From: Aphrocallistes beatrix
Taxonomy: Eukaryota; Porifera; Hexactinellida; Sceptrulophora; Aphrocallistidae
Assembly (NCBI GenBank): GCA_963281255.1
Contig: OY725504.1
Location: forward strand, 2,356,001 to 2,420,000
Length of the DNA: 64,000 nucleotides
Direction of reading: 5' to 3'
Position numbers and translations under genes: made by a program. Shown in pieces: positions 33,624-44,960 of the stretch (position 1 is the first letter of the stretch; each line of letters opens with the position of its first letter). The notes under the pieces are model-generated. The model was given only the letters and a program-made list of their open reading frames with translations. It was not told the origin of the DNA and searched no databases.

Positions 33624-34237
33624 GAAACCAAATTGGAATTTTTCAAAAGGATAATTACAGCGGCGAACTCATAAGAAATTGGAAGGATAACTTTGAGAGC
33701 CAATTTATTAGAGTGGACGTTTCCCTGGGATTTGCCCGATTATTTTCTGTTAAAGACGAGAAAGAAATGAGCCTCATTCGTAAGGCTTGTCAAACAACAT
33801 GCGTTCTCTTCAGTAAATTTGTCAAGAAAGAAATTGTCTCAATTATAGATCAAGATACTAAGGTTAAGCATAGTAAATTAACTACCCAAATTGAGCATGC
33901 TCTTGGTGAAAGGGAAAATTTCCTTCCTCCTGGGGTGTCAACTGATTCAGTGGAACATTGTTTCCCTCCGATCATTCAATCTGGTGGTAAGTATCAGCTG
34001 AAATTTAGTGTTGCTTCCAATGATGATAAGTTACACTTTGGAACTATTATATGCTGCATGGGGGTACGTTATAAAACCTATTGCTCATCTCTCGTACGGA
34101 CAATGATGGTGATGCCTGATAATAAACAGAAAGAATTTTACAATTTTTTGTTAGAAGTTTATCAATTTGTTTTATCTAAACTTATTCCTGGTACATCATT
34201 TTCTGAAGTCTACCTTGCTTCTCTTTCTCTTATTAAC
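33624..34237 (+). CDS. Spt16: FACT subunit SPT16, exon 3 (core of N-terminal domain)
   Basis: The longest exon, 204 codons plus a split Gly codon. It starts GNQIGIFQKDNYSGELIRNW and passes through the conserved DTKVKHSKLTTQIEHAL, CFPPIIQSGGKYQLKFSV, HFGTIICCMGVRYKTYCS and LVRTMMVMPD. These are diagnostic of the SPT16 pita-bread (M24 aminopeptidase-like) domain, which lacks metal-binding residues and binds histones. Acceptor CAG (33621-33623) and donor GTATGT at 34238, phase 0. There is no internal stop or frameshift, so the gene looks functional. Confidence 0.96.
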
Positions 34238-34945
34238 GTATGTTAATAAATTAATACATTTCTTCATTTATCATGCTGTTATATATTATAATAAGTCAAC
34301 TTAATTTGGCTATTCTATTTTGAATTTAAATTTGTATTATCACAGCATTGCAACATTATACACCACACAGCGGGATCTTTTTCCAACTCAAATGTTTCAC
34401 AAGATTAATAATAAAGTAATCAAACATGGTATGCTGTTAAATTCTACTAGAGATTTTAGCGTTAAATTTAAATTATAATCTGCACATGTGATTTTTAGTT
34501 TCAAATGTGAAATGTGAGTATATTGTCGCATTGCCTATTGGGCAAAGTTAGCTTATGGATACTGGCAACCTTTACCCTCTCCTGGCTAGATATGTATAAG
34601 CTATTACTCAAACCTTCTCGACTATATAAGCTATTACTCAAACCTTCTCGACTCCCTTTCTTTATCCTAGCTTCTGAGTTGCAATTATCAGAAGCTAGGA
34701 TAAAGGAACCGGTTATAATTTATTAAAAGTTACTAAATTCATTAAAAGTAGAATTATACAGTGACATGAATCAACTATTTGGTTTTCTAGTTGAAATGTC
34801 AAAATTATGTTAATTATTTGTATTCATGATATGGAATTACGTAGAATATCGAAGTTAGTTTATTGTGTTTCCATTCCTATTTGATGAGCTACTCCTCGAA
34901 GAAATTCAATTTTGTGCCTGTGGAGGTACCCCATAACCAGATTCC
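34238..34945. other. Start of Spt16 intron 3, with short repeats
   Basis: Mostly unassigned. A 28-bp direct duplication (TATAAGCTATTACTCAAACC and following, 34591-34645) is followed by a hairpin with arms TTTATCCTAGCTTCTGA and its mirror (34660-34704). Confidence 0.6.
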
Positions 34946-35640
34946 TCAGAGCCAATTATTTATCTTCGTATTTACGTCTCTTGGTAGGTTTTGCACCTGC
35001 AATAAATTTTGCTTGTTTACTTTCAACAAGTCAATAAGTTTTGGTCCTCCTCGAAGTCCATGGATGACGTAAACCTGATCAAATAGTACCGGCGCTGTTT
35101 TGAAGGTTCCGTCAGCCAACCAGAGCTGGAATGCCGCTAGCATTTCAATATTGTGATGCGTCCCAAAAATTAGAATACAATGGAGATGAGGCCCGGAGTC
35201 ATATAGTAAGAAAATATCTCCCTTCATAGTTTTTGGATATTCCAAAGGAATTACAAGATCTTCTAAACTCGTCGGTTATGCTGGGCCCGCATTGTCCTTT
35301 CCCGCTGTCGCTGAATAGTACGTTTCAGACTATCTAATCCTGGTAGTTTTGCAGATGTACCCTCATAAAGTTCCCAAACACTATCGCCTATAATGTGATC
35401 TGAAGTCTCATGAGTAGTCTGCGATATCTTTTGATTCCAATTTTTGTCTCGAAGCAGCTGACCTTTGTGTTGTCTGGTCCGTGTAGATGCTCATTTGTTC
35501 TTTTCACTATCTGATCATCTTTGGTGTGGAGCCTTGCTTGACATTCTGATTTCTTCTCACATCGCCAATGTGTAATTTCTCCCAAACCCTCTGCTTATCG
35601 TAAATGTAGCCCCCTTCTGTTAGCTTAAATCCCCCTACTT
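34946..35640 (-). pseudogene. MULE-type transposase with FLYWCH zinc finger, decayed
   Basis: Reading from 35640 down: GGYIYDKQRVWEK, then after a frameshift ITHWRCEKKSECQARLHTK and HLHGPDNTK. This is a FLYWCH finger with its W, Cys and His pattern. Then 35245-34946 encodes AFQLWLADGTFKTAPVLFDQ and VYVIHGL, the first catalytic Asp region of Mutator-like transposases. The remainder of the nuclease is absent. Confidence 0.75.
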
Positions 35641-35934
35641 GATTGATGAGTCGATACATGATAATGTTTAATGTATTATGTAATTATACTTGTATTTATA
35701 TAGTTGACGGACATACTGTTTAGACTAAGACTATTAGCATATTTTGTTTTGACATAAATTAGTGCATTTGAGGTTTGCATGTGAACACGTCAAAAAGGAG
35801 CTATTTAGTTTCTATTTACAGGTTCTCACCCAGGGTTCAAATAATCAACATGTATTTTGAAAATAGAAGCCTCTTCTATAAAGTTTATCTTTACTCCATA
35901 CTGAGTAGTAATGTACTGAATTGTCGTGTACAGA

Positions 35935-36245
35935 ATAATAATAATAATAATAATATAGATTTATATAACGCAGATTCGATATTAATATGTTCAAGTGCGC
36001 TGTACAATAATAATAGATGTATGTAGTATATGCATGAACGTATGTATATGTATATGTATGTATTCTTGTAATATAATGTTGAAATTAATTTAAGATGTGT
36101 ATATTATGTGTTTATTTGAGTAGTTGCGGGGTGTGCGATGCGGAAGAGGTGAGTTTTTAGTAGTTTTTTTGAAGATAGGGAATGAAGAGGCATTCCGAAT
36201 GCTCGGAGGGAGAAGATTCCACTCAAAAGGCGCAGCTAAAGTGGT
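35935..36245 (-). mobile_element. L2/CR1-type LINE, 3' end fragment
   Basis: In reverse complement it matches 62930-63257: the end of the second reading frame (NLLSPSIRNAPSLPIFKKLL), the 3' untranslated part and the tail. It ends in an (AAT)n run at 35935-35955, the usual microsatellite tail for this LINE group. Confidence 0.75.
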
Positions 36246-36771
36246 CAGGGTCTATATATAGTATTGAATAGTATTGAGTTATGTCCAATTCCCACTATGT
36301 TTAAATTATGTTAACGTATCCAACGTTTAATAATTGGAAAAAGTCCGTTTGATTCGCCATGCTCGGTACAAAAATGTCTAATTCGAATTTTTTGAAAAAC
36401 TCCCCTCTCAATTCCTCTAAACAGGTTGGTTATGATAAGGTTGCTAATTCACACTCTGTAAACAACAATTTCTTTAAGCATAATTTCTAAACTACCTTGT
36501 AATGGCAGGGACCTGGAACTTCATACAACATAACTTAAGATAACTTTAGGCACTAAGATAGAGAAATGATTCCAGGTCTTATAAATTTCCGGGGATATTC
36601 CCGGAAAGTTTCCAAAATTCCCGGAAAGTCTCCACATTCGAAAATTCCCGGGAATTTTGCAGCCCTAAATCCATTACATAAAAATATACTCACTGTATCA
36701 AGTGAAATGGTTATTATATTCAAACTAATCAAGTTATGATCGTAATCAAGTTATGATGGTAATCAAGTTAC
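36246..36771. other. Unassigned, with short TCAAGTTATGAT repeats
   Basis: No gene. At 36727-36770 the motif AATCAAGTTA(T/C) occurs three times, also seen at 37755-37860. Confidence 0.5.
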
Positions 36772-37058
36772 AGCACCTTTCCCAATAGGTAATGTAATCC
36801 AGCAACACTAGACTGTCTAGAAAGAATTGATTGTGTAAGGATGACTAATGACAATGACTATCTTTCCTGCTTCAAGGTATAGTTCCAATAATGTTACTTA
36901 ACATTCACACTAGAAAAATGTGTTCGTAACATTATTGGAACTATACCTTCAAGCAGGAAAGACAGTCATTGTCAGTAGTCTTACTATCCTTACACAAAAT
37001 CAATTATCTCTATACTGTCTAGTGTTGCTGGATTACATTACCTATTGGGAAAGATGCT
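36772..37058. repeat. Foldback hairpin, arms ~126 bp
   Basis: 36772-36897 pairs with about 36926-37058 (for example CCCAATAGGTAATGTAATCC against its mirror at 37029-37048), leaving a loop of under 30 bp. The arms have only a few mismatches and small indels. Confidence 0.85.
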
Positions 37059-37998
37059 CAAATTTGGATAGATTAAAAATGAAATAGTTCCAAAAATCGA
37101 TTAGCAGCCCTATATTTTTATTATTTCAAATAAAATATATGGTAATTAAGAATACATTAATGGAGTATCAACCCTAAAAGCGGGATAAAAACGTTGAAAA
37201 TTTCCAGAAGTCAGTATTCATAATTTCGGATTTTAGTTAACTTTGATGAGGTAGTTCTAAGAAACTAGTGAATCTATACGATTCAAATCACGTCTCATAA
37301 AACGTATGTATCTATTCTCTATCAATTAATAATACATCCAACTAAGCTATATACATCTTCTTCAATTGATTCAAAATCAAAGCTTAAAGCATGCTCACTC
37401 TGGTAACTAGCAAGAGGGGAAAAGGTCCGAACTAACTGAACGCCAACTTTACCAACATATAGCTCCCAAAAATCTTATGAAATTTTAACTGCATAAACGC
37501 CTGTTATTCAGAAATATGGGTACAACGTCTTGAATTGTAATTTTAGATGAACTACTAATAATATTGTTGAGGCTGTACTCAGTTTAACTAGCATAAAAGG
37601 CATAAAAATTAAAACACTTTTTCATAATTGTCTGTTCCTCCTCCTTTCCAATAACATCGGATTTATTCAAATCGGAAATTGGTTGTCAAATTAACGCTTC
37701 AAGTGTGCTCAGTCGAATCCTAATTCAACTTCACACTCCTATTCTAGTAACACAGGGTTATCAAGTTACGATAGATGTTGTGCATCCATGGTAATAATCA
37801 AGTTATGAGGTAATCAAGTTACGATAGAAGTTGTGCATCCATGGTGGTTATCAAGTTACGACGAAACAGGTCACTCGATGGGGTTACTAGGAGGTTTGAG
37901 ATTGGAATATTGCACATTCCTGCGTCGTAATGAAAATATTCAGCTCGAATATGGTCATGTGACCCCTCAAATTTCTCCAAATTTAATGCTGAGTACGA
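37059..37998. other. Unassigned, with a duplicated motif
   Basis: No gene seen. ATCAAGTTACGATAGA and TTGTGCATCCATGGT occur twice at 37755-37850, a ~65-bp direct repeat. Confidence 0.5.
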
Positions 37999-38530
37999 AT
38001 CCTTACAATTAAAACTCGATTAATGTATATAGTATACAAGCGCGCTTCACTTGCTTGCGCTGCGCGGCTGGCGGACACTTTGTGTCCGCCGGAGGCTCCC
38101 TTCGGTCGCCTGTGATCACATTGGTTAATTATAAGGGTGATAGCAACTCTAAATATGTCCAGCTTAGTGTTAAAATCGATATCACTCGAAAAATCACCAA
38201 AATTATCAATTTTAAAATTTTGCTGCGTAATGAATACGTCATAACAGAGTGATGAGTCATCATTTTTTGATGATAGTTGCATCATATGTGAGATATGTTA
38301 GTATACAGATTCTATTAAAATTTCAGCCTTCTATCTCCTATAATGGCTGAGTTATGCTCGAATAACTGTGTTGCTTAACTTTTAAAAATGTGACAATGAC
38401 GGCATAATTCCACGATGAGTCGACATTTTCGTCTGAGCTCAGAACCTAGTGGAGCCATAGCCAAAAGACTCCCACATGCCAGAAATCAGCTTTCTGGGCC
38501 TGACAGTTTCTTCAATCAATTCGTTATAGA
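37999..38530 (-). mobile_element. Helitron-like repeat, inverted, with 5' motif at both ends
   Basis: TCCTTACAATTAAAACTCG precedes the inverted 3' hairpin end (CAAGCGCGCTTC at 38038). The copy runs back to the inverted CAATTCGTTA block at 38525. A + strand copy starts seven bases later. Confidence 0.75.
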
Positions 38531-38536
38531 GATATA

Positions 38537-39377
38537 TCCTTACTATTAAAACTCGATTAATGATTGTTTGTTTGTGTATATCTTATCCTTACTTTTAAAA
38601 CTCGATTAATGTTTGTATAGTATACGTATATGTACGCGTATATATGTATACAGTAGAACTCGGTTAGTACGTACTCGGGATAAGACGTACTTCGGCTTAG
38701 TACGTACTCATTTCTCTGAACTAAAATTCATTTATTATATAGATTCCTATGAAATATCAACTCGGTTAGTACGTGTTTACGGTTAGTACGTACTTTTTTC
38801 CGCTTCCCGGAGGGTACGTGCTAACCGAGTTCTACTGTATATATATATATATATCTGTAACGAATTGATTAAAGAAACTACCTAGCACAGAAAGCTGATT
38901 TTTGGCATGTGAGGGTCTTTTGGCTCTGGCTCCAGTAAGTTCTGAGCTCAGAGCAAAATGTCGACTCATCATGGAATTATGACGTCATTGTCACATTATT
39001 AAAAGTTAAACAACACAGTTATTCGAGCATAACTCAGCCATTATAGGAGATAGAAGGCTGAAGTTTTAATAGAATCTGTATACTAACACGTCTCACATAT
39101 GATGCAACTATCATCAAAAAGTGATGACTCATCACTCTGTTATGAAGTCATCATTACTCATCAAAATTTTGAAAATTGACAAATTTGGTGATTTTTCGAG
39201 TGTATCGATTTTAACACTAAGATGGACATATTTAGAGATGTTATCCCCCTTAGAATTAACTAATGTGATCTCAGGCGACCGAAGGGAGCCTCCGGCGGAC
39301 AAAATGTCCACCAGCCGCGCAAAATGTCCGCCAAAATGTCCGCCAGCCGCGCAGGGCAAGCAAGTGAACCGCGCTTG
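38537..39377 (+). mobile_element. Helitron-like repeat, array copy 1
   Basis: Two 5' ends lie at 38537 and 38586, followed by a pogo MITE (38651-38837) and then the body. The 3' part has a duplicated stretch (GCCAGCCGCGCA twice, 39310-39355). It ends CGCGCTTG at 39377, directly followed by the next copy's 5' TC. Confidence 0.8.
38651..38837. mobile_element. Pogo-type MITE, 187 bp
   Basis: CAGTAGAACTCGGTTAGTAC is mirrored by the right end (GTGCTAACCGAGTTCTACTG). TA flanks both sides (38649-38650, 38838-38839). GGTTAGTACGT recurs inside, again showing copies of the terminal motif in the interior. Confidence 0.92.
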
Positions 39378-39927
39378 TCTTTACTATTAAAACTCGATTA
39401 ATGTTTATATATCTATATCTATATATATCTGTAACGAATTGATTGAAGAAACTGCCATGCGTAGAAAGCTGACTTTTGGCATGTGGGAGTCTTTTGGCTT
39501 TGGCTCCAGTAAGTTCTGAGCTCAGAGCAAAATGTCGACTCATCATGGAATTATGACGTCATTGTCACATTTTTGAAAGTTAAGCAACACAGTTATTCGC
39601 GCATAACTCAGCCATTATAGGAGATAGAAAGCTGAAATTTTAATACAATCTGTATACTAACATACCTCACAAATGATGCGACTATCATCAAAAAATGGTG
39701 ACTCATCACTCTGTGATGACGTCATCATTACTCATCAAAAATTTAAAAATTTGACAAATTCGGTGCTTTTTCGTGCGATATCGATTATAATAGTCGGAGA
39801 GACGTATTTAGAGATGCTTTCTCCCATATAGTAATTAATCAATGGTGCCCACAGGCGACTGAAGGGATCCTCCGGCGGACACAAAGTGTCCGCCAGCCGC
39901 GCAGCCCAAGCAAGCGAAGCGCGCTTG
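39378..39927 (+). mobile_element. Helitron-like repeat, array copy 2
   Basis: Starts TCTTTACTATTAAAACTCG with no spacer after the previous CTTG. It is full length and ends CGCGCTTG at 39927. Confidence 0.85.
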
Positions 39928-39940
39928 TAGTATATTAAAA

Positions 39941-40833
39941 TCCTAGGATTTTTTTTTTGTGTGTTTGTCCGAATTGATTGAAGAATTGGGAAGTTATAGA
40001 GGTGTGATAATTGGCATGTAGGTATCAAATAATATGTCACCGATTAAGTTCTAAGATCTAAGCGAAATTTTCACATCTCTGCAAAAAAAATGGAAAACAA
40101 TTTTTCGCACCTTTTCAATACAAAATAAATGACTACACTATCACAATAGAAATCATTGTACAAGTACGACACTGCAATAAATAGATCGTCATTGTTATTA
40201 ATACTTCAAAGCCACAACTTATGTTTGATATCTTTAATTTATTATAGTGTATGGCTATAAAAAAGATTATCTGCATACTTTCACACATTTATATACATAT
40301 TTTCACACCATTTGATGAATTTTGAAAATAATGGTAGAAACTTGCTTTCAATGTTTGACATGGGGTTTTCAGGAATGTAGATTTCGAATATCATATTTTC
40401 AGATGTCTATGATAAATTATTTGTTTACTTTTGTTTACATTAGATACATAAAGTAAACAAATCTCAAAAATATGCCAGAAACTTGCTTACAACGGTTAAC
40501 ATGGGGTTTTCAGGAGTTTAGATGTCGAATATCATATTTTCGAGTAAATTTGATCATCAATTTGTTTACTTTTGTTTACAATAAATACTTAAAGTAAAGA
40601 AATTACAAAAATGGGCTAGAGTCTAACTTCCAACGGTTGACATGGGGTTTTTATTGCTGTAGATTTTGAATATTATATTTTCGGATCCATATGAGAAATT
40701 ATTCGTCGACATTTGTTTAAAATAAGAAAATTCCAAAATATGTTTGATTGAGTGACTCCAGGGGCCCGTAGGGCGACTCTGCGGGCGCATAGTGTCCTCA
40801 AGCCCCGCAGCACAAGCAAGCTAAGCTTGCTTG
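39941..40833 (+). mobile_element. Second Helitron-like family, array copy
   Basis: Starts TCCTAGGATTTT next to GTTTGTCCGAATTGATTGAAG and ends in a GC-rich stretch finishing AAGCTAAGCTTGCTTG. The interior differs from the main family. It contains about three units of a ~145-bp tandem repeat (GTTGACATGGGGTTTT-like motif at about 40360, 40498 and 40637). A partial inverted copy is at 52470-52930. Confidence 0.7.
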
Positions 40834-40835
40834 TA

Positions 40836-41386
40836 TATATCTATATATCTGTAACGAATTGATTGAAGAAACTGCCAGGCGCAGAAAGCTGATTTTTGGC
40901 ATGTGGGAGTTTTTTGGCTATGGCTCCAGTAAGTTCTGAGCTCAGACAAAAATGTAGACTCATCATGGAATTATGACGTCATTGTCACATTTTTATAAGT
41001 TAAGTAATACAGTTATTCGAGCATAACTCAGCCATTTAGGTGATAGAAGGCTGAAATTTTAATAGAATGTGTATATTAATACATCTCACATATGATGCAA
41101 CTATCATTAAAAAATGATGACTCATCACTTTGTTATGACGTCATCATTACTCATCAAAATTTTAAAAATTGATAATTTTTGTGATTTTTCGAGTGATATC
41201 GATGTTAACAGTAAGCTGGGCATATTTCGATTTGCTATCTCCCTTATAATTAACCATTGTGATCCCAGGCGACCGAAGGGTTCCTCCGGCGGACATAAAG
41301 TGTCCGCCAGCCGCGCAGCGCAAGCAAGCGAAGCGCGCTTGTATATATATAAACACAAACATTAATCGAGTTTTAATAGTAAGGAT
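40836..41386 (+). mobile_element. Helitron-like repeat, array copy 3
   Basis: Lacks the usual 5' end, beginning at ATATCTGTAACGAATTG. Full 3' end to CTTG at 41341, then TATATATATAAACAC and an inverted 5' motif (ATTAATCGAGTTTTAATAGT) to 41386. Confidence 0.8.
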
Positions 41387-41932
41387 ATATATCTTAACGA
41401 ATTGATTGAAGAAACTGCCAGGAGCAGAAAGCTGACTTTTGGCATGTGGGAGTCTTTTGCCTATGGCTCCGGTAAGTTCTATGCTCAGACGAAATTGTCG
41501 ACTCGTCATGGAATTATGACGTCATTGTCTCCTTTTTACAATGAGAAATTACCTTTTTTCGACCATAACTCAGCCATTTTAGGTAATAGAAGGCTGAGAT
41601 TTTAATAGAATGTGTACATTAATACATCTCACATATGATGCAACTATCATCAAAGGATGATGACTCATCACTCTGTTATGGCGTCATCATTACGCATCAA
41701 GATTTAAAAAATTGACAAATTTGGTGGTTTTTCGTGCGATTTCGATTATAACAGTGGACGGACGTATTTAGAAATGCTATCACCCTTATAATTAATCATT
41801 GTTGCCCCAGGCGCCCAAAGGGCGCCTCTGGCGGACACAAAGTGCCCGCCAGCCGCCTATCGCGTATAAGCGATGCGCGCTTGTATATATAACTAAATAA
41901 ATATACATTAATCGAGTTTTAATATTTAGGAT
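41387..41932 (+). mobile_element. Helitron-like repeat, array copy 4
   Basis: Body from CTTAACGAATTGATTG to GCGCGCTTG at 41883, again followed by an inverted 5' motif (41912-41932). It closes a run of five direct units. Confidence 0.8.
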
Positions 41933-42686
41933 AGTTTAACAAATAATTAGTACTCTCTTAGTTTGGTTTAAACTCAAGTACGATAATTATATTTTCAAAA
42001 ATCTTTTTCCTTGATACATCTGACTTTTTTATCACAGCCTAAATCTTGCTGAATTATTTAACAAATACTCCAAAATTACACAACCAAAATATATTGAGAT
42101 ACTACTTAGATATTAGTATAACTAAATTCAGTAGTATATAAGAATATATTGCTATACTGTGGTAGACAGTTACATGTGATTTTCAAAAGCTTCCTGCAAA
42201 AAATGAGTTTGTATTCCAGAAAAGTTGCTGGCTAACCGCATGGTACGATATTATCGCTCAAAATAGTTTATATATAGGATGAAAACTCAGAAATGAAGTA
42301 ATCCTAAATTATAATACTATTCTTAAACATATGCATACAATTACACATAGTTAAAGTTCATTGCCAATAATTTGGGACATACTGTAAATGTCCCCATCGA
42401 GTGACCCCTTGTTTTGCTCCCCTATATTCCATGAGTTCAAATAAACATTAATCAAAACTCTACATTATCATCTAGTCAGATTTCCTGAATGCGGAATTGT
42501 CCGAATTATTCAAGCCCCCCAAAATATTAAGCTTGCTTAAAAAATTGCCCAAACATGCCAAAGTTTCATGGGCATAATTTTGGTTGCGGAATCCCCAAGA
42601 ACTCAAAACCACCAAAAATGTTCACGCTTCTCAAATTTCTCGGTTGACCCCTAGATCCCGATTTGGTCCTGGACTATGTCCACTGT
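41933..42686. other. Unassigned part of Spt16 intron 3
   Basis: No gene or repeat recognised. Confidence 0.5.
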
Positions 42687-43126
42687 TCAATTTCTTCCCC
42701 TGTTGGAAGCCTCTTTAGTGAAGTAAATACTTAGTTTGCTTTTCCCTAAGTACGTATCCCAATTGAAGTACTCTCTGGAGTGTGAGCTAAGTTTGTTCCC
42801 GATTATATACGTCCCTTTGTATTCGATACCCAAAAAGCTGAACCAATGACTTAAAAGTGGCGCTAAAAAATTCAATTATATAAACATTCAATCCAAAATT
42901 GAAAATCTTGGCAACGCTCCTGAAGCGGGGAAATTATATCTTGAAATTTCACAAGAAGGTAATGTGATTGTTTTATAATTTTCGGGAAAACAAGATTCAC
43001 TTCGTCGAAACCCTTGAGTTTAACTTTATTCTCTAGAGAAAAATATTCGTGGAACAGAACTTTATAGTGCAAGGTTCTTAACCTTTTAATTTCATAATCC
43101 ATCTTGCATACTACCGACAAAAACAT
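42687..43126 (-). other. Two unrecognised open frames
   Basis: The minus strand has overlapping frames of 84 residues (43126-42872, with FPKIIKQSHYLLVKFQDI) and 62 residues (42875-42687, with SREYFNWDTYLGKSK). They abut in adjacent frames, which suggests one frameshifted ancestor. I do not recognise the family. A transposase remnant is the default guess. Confidence 0.3.
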
Positions 43127-43170
43127 GGTCCACTATTCAATATGTTCATTCACAATACTATTTATTATTA

Positions 43171-43640
43171 ACAAGCGCAATTCGTTTGCTTATGCTGCAC
43201 GCCTTGCGGACACTTTATGAAGTGTCCTTGGGCACCTAGGCTCACATTGATTAAATATAAGGTAGAAAACATCTCATAATACTATGTCTGACTTCCTGCT
43301 ATAATCGATATCACTCGAAAAATCACCAAATATGTCAATTTTTATTTTTGATACATAAGGATGACATTAAAACAGAACGATGAGTTATCACTTTTTGATG
43401 ATAGTGTATCATAGGTGGAGAATGTCATGTCTACAGTCTATAAAAATCCAGCCTTCTATCACCTAAAATGGCTGAGTTATAGTCGAAAAACTGAAATTCT
43501 AATAATAAATGGTGGCAATTACGTCAAAATTCTATGATGAGTCGACATTTTAGTCTGAGGTCAGAACAAAGTGGAACCATAGCCAAAAAGACTCTCACAT
43601 AGAAAAATCGGCTTTCACTGCCTGGCAGTTATTATCAAAT
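43171..43640 (-). mobile_element. Helitron-like repeat, inverted and diverged
   Basis: Starts with the altered inverted 3' end (CAAGCGCAATTCGTTTGC) and continues through the internal blocks (ATCGATATCACTCGAAAAAT) to about 43640. It is more mutated than the array copies, so older. Confidence 0.75.
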
Positions 43641-43910
43641 ACCTTGAATCAACCTTAATATCTCGGTGCCTTCAAGGCAACAAAGTTTACTAATAGTCAT
43701 TTAGTCACAATCAAAAATGAAACTCAACATAATGCTACCTATCCTCTTCACCTTTCTAAAAAGTATACTCATCACAAAATCGAATTCCAGGTAAACGAAA
43801 CTTTTTCAAGGTGCCTTATTTGTGTGAATTGCATGATGGGAGTAATACTACATGTAGCCACCAAATGAAAAGTGTACTCCTGGTACTCTTTCACAGAATT
43901 AAGGAACAGT

Positions 43911-44181
43911 TGATATTAGAACTACAATAGATGAATCAAAAACACATTTATTTCATCCCGAAAAAGTAGAATCTCGTTTGAAAAGGAAAAATTCAGATAT
44001 GCCATCTAAATCTGTATGCAAGAGGTCCAAGGTATGGCATATGATGATAAAAATATTTGTTTCAATTATTCTTTGTGCAATTCAACAAATAATATTGTTA
44101 GGTATCGAATGTTACCGGACAGCATGCTTATGTCTTTGGCATTTCACGAGAATCAATTATTGAAGAATTAAATCTGATCAA
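43911..44181 (+). other. Possible exon pair of unknown gene or TE protein
   Basis: A frame after CAG at 43903-43905 reads DIRTTIDESKTHLFHPEKVE and then RLKRKNSDMPSKSVCKRSK, ending at AAG|GTATGG. A second block after TTAG at about 44102 reads VSNVTGQHAYVFGISRE and SIIEELNLIK, ending at GTAAGT. The splice-like borders and composition look coding. It lies 300 bp upstream of an OTU remnant on the same strand, so it may belong to the same former gene. Confidence 0.35.
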
Positions 44182-44479
44182 AGTAAGTTCATTAAGTCCA
44201 TTGATTGAGATTCATCAATTCAATTGTTAGAGAATAGATGTTGAAAATACTTACTCCGTGGGCAGAGGAAACTTTTGATAACAAATGTGATCTTCCCCAC
44301 TGTGAACAGTCTATATTGTATCGAGTATTCACATAAAGTTCTATTATCATCCTATCACCGAGCAATGACAAAAGGAGAAGAGTCAACTCCTCGGAATTAA
44401 TTGTGTTGAAATATTCTGACAACAGCCAGTACTAACTGCTCTCTTCTAGCCAAATTCATCCCATAGTACCAGACTGAAG

Positions 44480-44960
44480 ACATCGGGATGGATGGAAATT
44501 GTTTCTTCACGTTCATATCTTAGATACTGTCTGGTGCTGAAGACAAACATGTCAAACTCAGAGCTGAAATGTGTTAATCCATGGTAATGAATGGAAAACA
44601 AATCATTAACCCGTATTTTAAGACATTCAGTTAAGATGAGTCTCCTGTCACATACTTGAAGAAGTCAATCATGATTGAAAATCACGTATGTGCTACGGAT
44701 GTTGAGATAATGGCCATTTCTTGTATGTTGGAATCGGATGTGTTTGTAGAAACAGAACAGTATAATGCTACCAAAATGGACACGAACCATCTGGAATCGA
44801 TACTCTGGTTACATTGATCGTACTAGAGATGCACATTTACCCCTCTCTACATTTTAACGTTAACCACATGCATTACGAGCCAGTTGTTCGCCTAATGAAT
44901 TCCATTTATGAATCATTTAAGACATCTGTTGCTAGCGACAACTCATAGCGACCTCAATTT
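44480..44960 (+). pseudogene. Second OTU-type protease, badly decayed
   Basis: GMDGNCFFTFIS at about 44485 matches the catalytic DGNC region of the OTU gene at 4404-4886, with ILSGAEDKHVKLRAEM after a stop. Further on are SPVTYLKKS and ATDVEIMAISCML, matching the first copy's PLTYLKESAM and ASDVEIIAVSRML. It is on the opposite strand from the first copy and full of stops. Confidence 0.7.

Noticed and set aside
42687-42875. MBT-like repeat (FNWDTYL)
   Set aside because: Only one short motif resembles the domain; the rest does not follow it.
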